Positions 21,253 through 34,600 of a stretch of DNA of 64,000 nt are shown here, piece by piece. Source of the DNA: Sternotherus odoratus. Its lineage: Eukaryota > Chordata > Testudines > Kinosternidae. Each line of letters begins with the position of its first letter. The stretch's first letter is position 1. The DNA lies in NCBI GenBank assembly GCA_032164245.1, contig JAVMKO010000001.1:83759892-83823891 (forward strand), given 5' to 3'. Below the pieces are notes generated by a model. It saw only the letters and a list, made by a program, of their open reading frames with translations, ran no database searches and was not told the DNA's origin. Both the position numbers and the translations under genes were made by a program.

Positions 21253-21385
21253 ATGAATGAAATGAATCTGAGTTCGGTAGGAATGGACCAGCTGACTTCC
21301 TCCTCTGTGAGCAATGCCTTGCCTGTCTCAGGAAGTCACTTGGGACTGACTGCATCACCCACTCACAATGCCATACCAGCACCAG
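21253..21385 (+). CDS. PRDM4: PRDM4 coding exon 1 (residues 1-44)
   Basis: Acceptor ttttttgtag|G at 21251/21252, then ATGAATGAAATG. Donor CACCAG|GTAACT. Encodes [18 protein letters not shown] and so on, nearly identical to the mammalian N-terminus. The exon ends in phase 1. Confidence 0.93.
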
Positions 21386-24300
21386 GTAACTTGAAGAGTT
21401 GCAGGAAGGGCTGATACTTGTCACTTGCTATCTATTTGCATTTGGTATGACTTTTGAAACCCAAATTAGCCTAAGTGTGAAGTGCTCATCGCTGGATAGA
21501 GGCATCTGGGTTTGTCCTCTGAAGTCTGGAATCCTCAGGAGGTGATATGATCACATACTTGAGCAGATCTGACATTTGATCTAGTGGTCATAAACAGTGG
21601 TGGGACGAAGAGACATCTGAAAGTTGCTGTTTGTGTAGACAAAGCAAGACCAATGCTTTCTGTGGCAAGAATGGATGTTCTTTTTTTGTTTTAATAGGGT
21701 ATTAATGAGCTACCTGTTTCTCTCTCTCCTTTTGTGCTGCATTCATCATTGTGGCGTTTGAGTCCCTGGAAATATGAACTGCTACTGATAAATCTGCCCC
21801 AGACTATATAAAAGGTTAAATATTAAATGATAAAACACACCTCCTTGCCTGACGGGGTTTTCGGGAAGTTGCACAAAAGTGTCCATTACAAGTGAAAACA
21901 TAATAGAGAATGAGATGGTACATAAAAATGCAGCCATTTGGCAGGAGGCCCAGCTATACTTTAGCAGAACCCCAGATTCTAGAAGGGGTGATCTTTTTTC
22001 TGGGGATACTCCACCTGCTTCAGCCACTTGGGAAATGGTGCATGACCTCCCAGGGTAGAACCAGTCCCTGGGAGTAGCAGCAAGGCAAGGTGCACTCAGC
22101 TAGGACTCTATGCCTTTAATATCAGGACCTCAGTACCCAATAAGTGGACTGCTTTTTACAGCTTAAACCCTGGACAGTTTGTATTCTGATCAGTTGTTTG
22201 CCCCCGTATCCTCACAGTCCTTCCGGTGTCAGTGTTATCTCCCATGCTTTCGATAGTGCCTCTTTCTCTCTTCTCCCCTTCCATCTTTTTTACTTTTCCT
22301 TTTGCTGTTTATTCCATTCATTAGCCCCCTTTTCCCCATCCCAGCCCCATAATAAAATTAATAAACAAAGTTCTGTACTAAAGAAAATGATGCACAATTT
22401 AAAGAAACTTGAAATGAAAAAGTATTTTAACATTTCCTTAATTAACCAAAAACTTTCAAAAAGTCAAACAAAAAAGCTCTAACTGCTTACAGTAAATACA
22501 ACCATAATACTTGCATGTATCTTAATACATCAGTAAAAATTAAAAATCTACATCTGCCTTTTCCCTGTAACTGCAGAACATGCTTTAGGAAACATTGGGT
22601 TCTGTTTATCCCTCACATTGCTCCTGGCGACACACTAAATATGCACATGGAACTGAGACCTTTCATTATACTAACTAGGGGAAACCCCTATAGTAGATAA
22701 CGTGTAAATTCACATAGCTAAGTGCAGTGTGTGTGGTTTTGGCTGCATAACTCATAGATTCAAAGTACAGACGGGGCCATTGAGAAATCTAGTTTGGCCT
22801 AACTCAGGTGATAGAATTTCCCCAAAATAAGTCCTAGAGCGGTGATTCTCAAACTTTTTTGGGTGATGGCCCTTTTTTTCTTCCCTGCTGGCCGCCGTGA
22901 CCCATTGTATGTTTGCCGAAATGCCGCCGCATTAAATACTTCCGCTTTTGGCAGCATTTCGGCGGACATGCTGTGCGCATCGGAGTGTCTGCCGAAAAGC
23001 GTCCGAAACCGGAAACATTCACTTCAGCGGATTTTCAGCAGACACTAATGCGCACAGCATGTCCTCCAAAATGCCGCCGAAAGCAGAAGCATTCCATTCA
23101 GCGGCACTTCAGTGTCAAAGGGAGCTCGCAACCCCCTTGGAATCGCCCTGGGACCCCCAGATTGAGAACTGCTGTCCTAGAGCATATCTTTTGGAAAAAC
23201 ATCCAGTCTTGATTTTAAAATTGCCAGTGATGTCACCAATATCCTTGGTAAATTGTTCCAATGGTTAATTACCCCCACTGTTAAAAATGTATGACTTATT
23301 TCTACTCTGAATGTGTCTTGCTTCCACTTCCAGCCATTGGATCGGATTATACCTTTGTCAGCTAGATTGAAGAGACCATTATGAAATATTTGTTCCCCAA
23401 TTAATGGTAGTGGGAATTTAGACTATATTCCTACACTGCACTAAACCTGTAAGACTTTAGTAAACATTTGTCTTGGTTACATTGTTCATTAAACTTGCAT
23501 AGTTCCATTGAATGTTAATGGGCATTTTCTTCTTGCAGGCTTGCCTGTTGCAATTCCAAACTTGGGCCCCTCCTTGAGTTCCTTGCCCTCTGCTCTATCT
23601 CTGATGCTCCCAATGGGTATTGGGGATCGAGGAGTGATGTGTGGTATACCAGAGAGAAACTACACCCTACCTCCACCACCTTATCCTCATCTGGAGAGCA
23701 GCTACTTCAGACATATTCTACCTGGTAAGTAGTATAGCTCTGAAGATTGAAGTTGAGATAGGTGCTTTTACAGAATACCTGAAGAACTACATAGCTTTCC
23801 CCCTCCCCCCCCCCCCCCCCTTCTGTGCCTACTTAAGACTGTGAAAGAATACTCTGCATGGTATTCCTTATGAAAAATTCCCTGGGTTCTTCCTCAAGTC
23901 TCATATATCTATTCTACATTTATATAAAGTGCAGAGAATTACCTTTTCATTTAATGCAATTGCGCTTCCATTGGAGAAGTAGGGGTTCTGGAGGTTGCCT
24001 GGGCCATTTTCTGCACTATTTTCTGCACAGGCTATGGGGAGAGCATGGGGCAAAGGGACGCTGCCCCCTTCCCGAAAGCTGTGCCCCACATCCTTCCCCT
24101 TAACAGAGTGCTGAAGGGCTGTGCTCCCTCTGTTTTGCTGAGGCTTCCCAGCTTTTCACAGGCCTCAGTATGGTGACCATATACTCCACATAGGGCTGGC
24201 TTGCCTTGAACAGCCAGCACAGGTGCTGGCCTTCTGTCCCTACAGTGCACCAGTGGCCTCTCTCCTGAGACTGTCTACGAGGGTGCCAGGTGGCTGGTGC

Positions 24301-27300
24301 TGATGGGCAGGTCTACTAGGATTCAGGTTCTTATATCGGGCTGTCAGTCCCTAGTACAAAAAGGTTCAGGATTGCTGAAGAAGAGGTGGTGACTTAGTCC
24401 TTAAGGAAAAGAGCAAATGACTTCATGTTAGTCTTGAATGATGCTCTCCCAACTGATCCAGGAGTTGAATTGATGGGTTCTGGAGGAAGAACTGAAGCCA
24501 GACATATTGGCTGATACAGATGATTGAAACAAGTGTATAAAATAAATAAATGGGTAAATCCTGAAGGAGTTTCTCCAGTTTCTTTAATCTGAACAGAAAG
24601 ATATAGGTGTGATCACATGGTATGAAATGTTCAGTTCCACTAGCAATCTTTTGAAGACTTCGTTGAGATGTTCTTATTTATAAGAAAGCAAAGCATGCTT
24701 ATACCCAAACTGCCATGTAAACTCTTTCTGACTCCCTGTACTATGAAGTCTGGGTCAAGTGTTCCCAGACGCTCAGCCATCCTGAATTTATCAGATTAAT
24801 AGAGCATTTGCTGTGGTGGATGGAAACTAGCAGAGGTGACTCATCATAATTTTACAAATGTAAACTGCACCTACATTGCTATCGGTAAAGGTGTGTGGTG
24901 ATCACATATTTCTTTGTGATTAGGATGTTTCAGAATTGCCAAGAATGTTGTATTTGCAAGACTTATCCGAGTCTTGTCTTGACCATTTATTTTCAGTTAA
25001 GTTATGTTTAAAGGAAACTGCAGTTAGACTCATAAGGTATCCAGACCTTAATAAAGTGCGATGAAATGGATTGCAGTTGTGGATTATTACTGTTTGAAAA
25101 TTGATATTGTAAACTCACTCGCTCTTCTTTTTTTCCTTTTCTCTGCCTCTTCCCTTTCATCAGGTATTTTATCTTATTTAGCTGACAGACCTCCACCTCA
25201 ATACATCCACCCCAACACTATAAATGTTGACAGCAATCCAGCTTTATCTGTCTCCAATAATCCTTCAGCCCTAGATCCCTTCCAGCCCAATGGAACGGTG
25301 GGACTGGAACCAGGGATTGTCTCCATGGACTCTCGTGCAGTGAACACACACGGTGCTCAAAGCCTGCATCCTAGTGACAGCCATGAGGTAGCACTGGATA
25401 CCACAATTGCTATGGAGAGTGTTTCGAGGGTAACCAGTCCAATATCCACTGATGGGATGACTGAGGAGCTTACAATGGATGATGTAGCTGGAGATCATTC
25501 ACAAATCCCAAATGGCTCCCGGAATCATGAACCATTAGCTGTAGACACGGTAGGCAGTAACTTGGCTTCAGATGCAGTGGGTCATAGTGGTGTCATATCC
25601 ATTCATGGTAGCACTTTGGAGCTTCCTGTTGTCATGGAGCCTGACCACATTGCAGGCCGGGTAAGCGGTATATCGGACAGCACACTAAATGACTCCATAC
25701 ATACTGTGGCCATGAGCACCAACTCTGTGAGCGTGGCGCTCTCTACCTCACACAACCTAACTTCCCTGGAATCTGTCTCCTTGCATGAAGTGGGCCTCAG
25801 TCTCGAGCCTGTGGCTGTGTCTTCCATAAACCAGGAAGTAGCCATGGGGCCAGGCCATGTGGATGTGTCTTCAGACAGTCTTGCCTTTGTACCATCATCT
25901 CTGCAAATGGAAGACTCCAATTCAAACAAGGAGAATATGGCTACTTTGTTTACTATATGTGAGTGTGCCAGTGTGCTTCCTTCTGCCTGTGGGTAGCATT
26001 TATCATGTAACTGTTCTAGGGGGTGAGAATATCAAGACTATTGCAGCAAGCTTTATAGAAGTCTTTTAATGGGGGGGAGAACCTATTAAGACCATTATAC
26101 AAACCCAAAACTGGAAAATTTGCAGTTGAGGATTAAACCTCCAACTAGGCATCATGGGTCACGATTTTAACATCATTCTGTTGTATCTGTCTTCTCACTT
26201 TGCCTGGAGGAACCTTAATCATTACCCTGTGAACTTTTTGGCTTTTGTGGATTTCTTTAATGTCCTTTAAGAAAGAGAAATTTATTGCATGATTTTTTTA
26301 AATTTGACTAGTTTTAATTACATCACATGTGTATATATCCATGATTATAAAATAGAACAGGGGTAGGCAACCTATGGCACGCTGATTTTCAGTGGCACTC
26401 ACACTGCCCAGGTCCTGGCCACTGGTCCGAGGGACTCTGCAGTTTAATTTAATTTTAAATGAAGCTTCTTAAACATTTTAAAAATCTTACTTACTTTACA
26501 TACAACAATAGTTTAGTTCTATATTATAGACTTATAGAAAGAGACCTTTTAAAAATGGTAAAATGTATGACTGGCATGTGAAACCTTAAATGAGAGTGAA
26601 TAAATGAAGATTTGGCACACCACTTCTGAAAGATTGCAGACCCCTGACATAAAATGACTTGTAAGGAACCATGAGAAATGAGGCACTCAACAGAAAACCC
26701 AGAAAGAAAGGGAAGGGACATTATTCTAACTTTTCCAGTGACCCCTATAAAAGGGTTTTTGTGTTTTGAGGCTAACTGATCTTTCAAGAAGAAGAGTTCG
26801 GGACTTGCTCTAGAACATGTCATCCCTGCTGGACTGCCTGAGGGGTAGTGCTTGAGATTATTACAAAGTTCATTTCCTGTAGTGGAGATCTGTGTTTTGT
26901 CTAGTACTTCCACCACCTGTCTGGCTGGCTTGCTGCCACTTAACTGTCAGGCTGGATTTTAATATGAAGGCTTTAAATTTCAACATCATGGTCATTATCT
27001 GGTTTTCATCTTTCTCTGTCCTACTATACCCCCTCAGAATCCCCAATCGACTAGTCAAGCATTTGAAGAAGACACACATTTAGTTTAAAAATATCCATGT
27101 TTTGCATGATTTTATGTGCATGTAGAGATTTTTTTAAATCAGATCTCTCTGATATCAAATGATTGAAAGGACTTGACAAAGCATAAATTGATGGCATTAC
27201 TGAGTGCTACTCTTGTATGTCTACAATGCTCCAGGTATGCTCTTATTTCGGATTAGCTAACCTGGGGTTGAAACAGTTGTGTAGACACAGCAACTGTTTT

Positions 27301-28661
27301 AAACTGGTGTTAGCAGTTTGATATGGGCTTTAACTTGAGCTGCTAACCTCAGCTAAAAGCAGAGTTGCTATGTCTAAACTGCTGTTTCAACCCCAGTTAG
27401 GTAATGCAGGTTAGCTGACCCAGGTTAAGAGCACACCTTTTTTTGGGCAGCCTAAACATATCTTGTGTTTTATTGTAAAGAATAACTTTCCAGCTGAAAG
27501 CTTTCATTTTAGCTTTGTATTTTACTTATGAAGAAAATGAGTTGATGGCCAGATACATGAAAGTAAGGAGAGAAGAGATTTTTTTCCAGTTACTTTTAAG
27601 TGTGATTTCTTTTCAGTGACTACTGTGGGAGATCGGTGTCTCTTTTTAGTACCCCCATTTTACAAATGGGGAAAATATAAAGCACACACATGGGCTAATA
27701 ACTACTGGTATATCTTGAGGATAAAATTATTTGTAAAATACTTTGAGATTCTCTAGAGAGGAGTACTAAGGTTCAGGTAAAGTATGGGCAATGAATTTTC
27801 TCATTCCACTACGAGATGTAGATGTCCATTTTTTTTTTAACTTAATGTTGCCATTCTAAGTGTTCCATTTTGTATTTTCATTAATTTCCATGCTGTCTTT
27901 CAGTTTTTGAACTAGGGGCTATTTCATATTATCAACCCCCGTTACTGCAGTTGTTCTAAACATGAGTGTCATCTTTAGGCATTAATCTATTTTAAAGTCA
28001 GTCCTACACACTCATCCATCCAGGAGTGGATATGCATGTGATCATATAGTTATTCAATATGTATTTCATATAGGGCCACGTTATGATATCATTATTAATT
28101 TTTGGGGCAGACCATCAGCTGGTATAAATTGTTATAGGTCTGTTGACAGCTGACAATTTGTACGAGCTGACCACCTGTCACACTGAATATACCTAATACC
28201 ACAATCAGTCCTACTGGAGTTGGTGAGACCACTTGGGGAGGTACTACTCACTCTGAGTAAGGGTGTTGCAATTTGACCCATAACACATTAATTCCAGGAT
28301 GCATATACAAATCTGACATTGTTTAATTTTTACATATCATCTTTCCAGGTGAAGAGATGAGGTATTATGGAGGGTTGAGAATTGTCAGCTCTGTTCATAG
28401 CGAAGTAGAGCAGCAAGCTCTTTATGTGAAAGTCATAGAGTAAAATACCTCTCCCGATTGTATTTAAAGTGGATGGAAATACTATAGAGATTTATGTTTA
28501 GTGACAGCTATTGAAATTACTCCATTGAGAGCTCTTGGGAACAAATTTCCATTCCTTTTACTGGCATTCCCTAAATTCAATTTTAGTGATAGACTTCACA
28601 CAGTATAAATATATACCAATAAGTCCCTCTACAGAAAGTTTCATTTTCTGCTGGAGTGAAG

Positions 28662-28697
<36 letters not shown>

Positions 28698-31600
28698 CAA
28701 GATCATAGACAGGAAGCTTAAAAAAAAAGCCTCTAAGATGGTGGTGAAATGGAAGAATTCTGAAGTCTTAGCCTCCCTTCACTAAAAAAATTCTACACAC
28801 ATGAGCAGTCTACATGTTACTTGTCAGATGTGCTGAATATGTGAGTCAGAAAGATGGCTAACTGCCAGTAAATCTTATTCCACCTGTGATTTCAAATGAA
28901 GCTGGGTTTTTTTTTCCTACCACTTGGATCAGTACTAGTAAAAAGGATGCTGCAGTAAGAACTCTGCTTCAGTTTTGTTGCTGATGCATAAGGAAGAATA
29001 GCGGCAAAAGGTCCTGTGGCATCTTCTAGACTAACAGGCATATTGGAGCATAAGCTTCCGTGAGTGAATATGTGGGTTGCATCTGACGAAGTGGATATGC
29101 ACTGGACCTGGTAGGATTTCTCCATTCCCTGCTCCGTCATAGATTTCTTATGTGACTTTGGACAAAGGCCCTAATTTCTTTCTTCCATTCACCACCTATA
29201 AAAGGGGTATAATAGTATTTCTTTCCACCTTATGTCTGTCTTGTCTAATTGGATTGTAAGCTTTTTCGCACAAACTGTCTCTTACTGTGTGTTTCTAGAG
29301 GGCTGGTCACAGTGGGGCTTAGTGTCATTGGTCCTTCTAAGTGTTACTGTAATACAGATAATACCTCACTGATCTGTTTTGTCCTTTTTCTACACGCACA
29401 GGGTGCACGCTGTGTGACAAGGCCTACCCATCAGACTGCCCAGATCATGGGCCTGGAACCTTCATTCCTGATACCCCAATAGAGAGCCGAGCCAGACTTT
29501 CTCTCCCAAAACAGCTTGCTCTCCGGCAGTCTATCATGGAACCTGAAGTAGGTAAGGAAGATCTATTTATCCTATATCTCTACACAGCAGTAAAACAAAT
29601 CCCAGCAATATTAACATAGTTATGGAAAACAGTAGAAAAGATCTACACTTTAAGAAGGTGACTCCAGAGGTGTTCCCCTTAGACAATCACCATGATTACT
29701 TGTAGTGGGCAAAAGAGTCGTGGTCTGTGGCCATGATTTTGGGCTTTGCCTAGACTTGGGTTTTAGGGTGCTTATTAAATGTGTTAGCTAAGACATTGGA
29801 TAGTCTTGTGTAGACAAGGCAATGTGTATTTTAAGATGTGCTAAGCTGGTCAAATTGAAGGCTGGAGCAAAGCCTAAGCTTCAACTCACCCTGCTTAGCA
29901 CATGTTAAAGTATATACTGCCTTGTCTGCACTAGACTTTTCAGACATGTATGCTAATGTGTTGTAACATCTACTGTAGCCAAAACGTTAGCTCAGGAGAT
30001 TTATTTTTCTCTTTAGTAACCATTCAGCAATAAATAGGTCCTGCAGCATTCCTGTCTAGGCAAAATACTGTTTTCAATGCTGGAAATGTTGCACAGCCAC
30101 AATAAAGTATACATGTAAAACATAACATTAGACTTGCATATTTCATTCAAGGAGGTATTTAGTCTCTTTTGGAAGAGATTGTTGATGTGTTGAAGAGTAA
30201 GGAGCCAACATTTCTGAAAGAAGGCTCCAGTTCAGATTGAACAAGATTGAGGTGGTGTAAATCTCCATAGCTCCGCTGAAGTCAAAGAAATGAGACCGAC
30301 TTACACCAGCTGAAGAACTGACATGTTCAGTATTGCCAGTCCTTCCCCACCTTGAGTCTTCTTTTTTGAGGAAGATTATCAAAGAGATTGCAACGAGGCA
30401 GCTCTAGTCATAATGAGTCCTAACTTTCCTAATACCAGTCAGTTTGGTTTGAGACCTGAATATGGTATAGAGGTTGTACTAATTGTGTTGGAAGTTTTTC
30501 TCCTGGCAATGGATAAAGATCAGATTTCCAATATGATGCTATGGTGCTAGACCTACCAGCAGCTTTAGTACTGTTGATGTGCCAGCAGATCCTAGCTGGG
30601 TTGATTGACTTGCTTTCGAGTCTCTACCATCCATTTTTATTTTTGGGGAAGCCACCTGGGGTGGGGTGTGGCAATAGTATTGGATGATTGCTCATTTGCT
30701 TTAAAAATTCTCTTTTGATGGGTTTTATTAGGCATCCTTCCTGTTGATTAGGTAATTAAGGGAGTCAGTGAAGCAGACTGGCTTTGTTACCTTCAGTATG
30801 TGGATTATACCCAGATTTAGGACTCCATGTCATCAAATCCAGATACTGCAGTTAAGTAACTTTCCCAGTGTCTGGCTGAAATTGGAGCTTGACAAGAGCT
30901 AGCTATGTGAGGTTTAACTTAGATAAGATAGAGATACCAATTGTAGTTTGGGAAAAACAATCAGAAGAAAAAGCATTTAATCAGTTAGGGCTGGTCTACA
31001 CTGGGAATTTACACTGGCATAGTTATGTCTCACAGGTGTGAAAAATCCACACTCCTAAGAGACAGCTATGCTGACCTAATTTTTGGTGTAGGCAGCACAA
31101 GATCGACAGGAGAGAACCTCTCCTGTTGGCATACGCAGTATCTACAAAGAAGCACTAGAGACACAGCTGCAGTGGTTTAGCGTGGACATACCTTCAAGTT
31201 TGCAGTCTGGGGGTCTTGCTAAATCCCTAGTTGCTTCTGGGTGTTCTGGTGCTAGAATTGCTCATGTGCCGCCTTTTCCACCTGCGTTTGACAGGTTGGT
31301 TGTGACCTTCCCTTTAGATGTGGACTTCGTTATTATAATCCATGTTTTTGTTACCTTACCTTAAGATTGTTACCTTAAGATTGGATTATTGCATTGCACT
31401 CTCCGAGGGTCAGAAGACTAGTTGGAAACTTCAGCTAGAGAAACTGGTTTGCTTAGTGATGCTTCTTTTTGGGAACAGATTACTCTTGTGCTCTGTGAGC
31501 TTTCCGCTTTGTTCCTGGAAGCTATCAAATGTATTGGTATGGGGCTATAAATATAAATGCTTAATAATAATAATAATAAATAATATAATATGAATATAGG

Positions 31601-34600
31601 AATTTCTCTGCTCATCACAGAAATACATTTGCCTCTGATGAGAAATGCAGAAGCCACTTAACAGTCCCCAGCAACAATTCTGGCAATTCATGGGGATTAG
31701 GTAGGCTCAATTCATGGGAATTAGGTAGGTACTGAAATTATAATTTTCTGGTTCTGCAGAAAATGCCATAAAATCTTTAATGGGTATAACTGGTCAGGAC
31801 CTTAGATTTACAGCTCATCTGAAAGTAAATGACTTGCTTTAGAAAACAAAAATAAATATTGTAATTAGAACTGAAATGGTTCCCAGAGGTGTTATGATGG
31901 TGGTGGCTCTTGTTTTTATAATAATTGTATCCCATTTGTGGAGCATAAGGTTTTATGGTCTGATGCCCAGGTATAACCTTCAGAACATTATCTAACAAAC
32001 ATTGCATCTTTTAGTTGTGTTTGACTTGTTTAAATAATTGATTCTGCAGTCAGTGTCTTTCTGCTATTAGGTGTGTGGACTCGGGAGACCATTCCTGTGA
32101 GGACTTGCTTTGGACCTCTGATTGGGCAACAGAGTCACTCTTTGGAAGTAGCAGATTGGACAGACAAGGCAACCAATCATATTTGGAAGGTCAGCATATG
32201 TCAAGTTTCCCTAAATTTTATGTCAGTGTCAAAACTGCCAGTGTGGTAGTTTTAACTGTGACTTGAATGCTCTCTCTTTACCCGACCCCCAAATCAAGTC
32301 TATTTTTGTAACATAATGGACCATTCTCTAGTCTAGGGCTAAGTCCTGGAGTGGGTTACTTGTGATGACCAATATTCCGTAGTGTTGCACACTGAGTTCT
32401 CATTTGTACTCCGGAAATCAATACTGTTTTATCTGGTTACATTGCAGGCTGTGTGGAGTCCCCACCAAAGTGATAGGTCATTTGTTACTGGAAACCACTT
32501 AAAATGTTAAAAACCTTTCTGGGCCATCCATAAGTGTCACCAAGGTTTCCTTATCTCTCAAGATCAGCTGATTCTGACACCCTTGACTTTCTAGCACCAG
32601 CTCTGTCACTCTTGACTTTCTAAAATCATCAACTCTACACGTGGCACTCAAGTGCTGAGGATCCAGCAGTGCAGGTCCAGGAGAAACGCATGCAGTGGGA
32701 TTCTGTGTCTACTTTAAATGGCTCAGAGGTCTGTAGATGTTGTCTAGAACAGTGGTTCCCAAACTGGGGTTCGCGAAATGTTACAGCGGGTTCTCGGGGG
32801 GGAAAAATCCCTAATGGCAGACAGAGCTGTCCTTAGGAAGCATGGGGTCAGCAGCATGGAGCCCCTGGACTTCCAAGAGCTAAGCAGATCAAAGGAAGCA
32901 AATCTATCACACTGAGGAGATTTGAACTTCAAGATGTTTTATAAGAAATGGGAAGGGAGGTGGATATTTTTTGCTGTTTTTAAAATTAAATAATCAGCTA
33001 GTGTTGTTTTTAAAATTATTATGAAGAACAAGTTTAAGTTTTGTTGTATTGTAACGTGTGTTGTTTGCCTGGTCTGCTCAAGACTGAATGCTTGTGTAGA
33101 GGAACTGTTTGAGTTGGATTCTTAAATCCCTTCCTGCTGTTTCACATCTGATACTCCCTTGAAGAAAGATAGGAGCCTTGGCTTATAACAAGCTTACTTC
33201 AGAGTGATACAAGCTACGAAAGTGAGATCTTGGAAGTGTGTTGCCGTTTTCAGAATGCAATAAAAATATTAATAATTAAATATAAATAGTGTGTCATGAG
33301 CATGTCTTAAAAACACATTGTATATTTCCAAGATCACTGCTTTTATAATTTATACTCAGGTAAGGGAAAAAAATCCCTGGAAATATTCATTTTTAGGACG
33401 GGGTTCATGAGACTTGACATTTAAGTGAAAGGGGTTCGCAGGTTGTTAAAGTTTGGGAACCACTGGTCTAGAATGACCAAGTCTGATGTTGAAATCCTGG
33501 CACTACTGATTCTGTGTATATAGGTGACACTAGTCCCTGATTCTTTGGTGTCTACTGAGTCATCACTCCCAAATCTGGGTCTCTCTCGTCCCAGAAGTGT
33601 GTTTTCCCTCCAGTGTCAGATACTTAGTCTTATATAAATAGTACCTGGACCTGATTGATGTCTGCTGATGGTTTACTTGCAGGTGCTGCATGATAGTTGA
33701 ATGAGGATATAGGTATTCCTTTTGTGGGCGTCCCTCTAAACAAAATCAGTTGAACTGTTTGAGTAACCAGGTCAGGATTCTTAGTAGCAGCTGCCATGAG
33801 CTTTCTTTGCTCTGAAACGCTAGCTGAGATGTTCTTGTGCCAAGATACCCTTAGCACTGGAACCTTGGAAACGATTCCCAGGCCCAGACTGAGGTGGCTC
33901 CAGTACCTACTGAATCTCATTCAGTGCTGCATCTCTGGGAATGAATACAATTGCTAATCCAGTGCTAATGACCTGATTTTGAAACCATCCAAGGCCATTG
34001 GTACCCAGAGACAGCTAAGTTCCAAACACTAGTATCAATGCTTTGTTCTGAAGACAGACCACAAAAAGTTTTTCTGGAGCCCACACCCCTATCCTCTGCT
34101 GATGCTGGATTACTAGTTCTCATGCTTCTCCTGTTTATATTCAGTCAACTGCATATTGACAGCTCTGAGCTTCCCAGGAGCAATGCTTTATTAATTAATG
34201 AAAAAAGAATGTGGCAGCCTCTCCAGGACCATGCTTCCTTTGCCTCCGAAGTCTCAGTTCTGATTAGATTGAGCCATCTGGTGCCATGTCTTTGGAATCT
34301 CTTCTACTGCATTGCCAGGAAGACCTTAGATTTTCATCCTCTGTGTGTAGCAGGCAATTTGTGTCCGGTGCAGGTCCTTTGAAAGTGTTTTCATATTGTT
34401 TTAAACTTACCTCCAGGCTCAGTGCCCAGTAGGAAAGCACTTAACTTGTAACGTTGGGATTCTCAGCTGCCATTAAGAACAATTCCTTGGGATTGTTGTT
34501 TGCTATTCCTTGGCCAGTCAGCACATGGCAATTGCTACCAGTAAGGCGGCATTGGCATAATATTTCATCTCCTTCTGAGATAAACTCTATCCATATTATT

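Larger units (their letters stand above)
26647..29139. other. Central part of PRDM4 intron after coding exon 3
   Basis: Long AT-rich intron. Contains an inverted-repeat element at 27225-27445, a (GT)n microsatellite at about 28662-28697 and a short unassigned dispersed repeat at 29005-29120. Nothing coding is supported. Confidence 0.4.
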
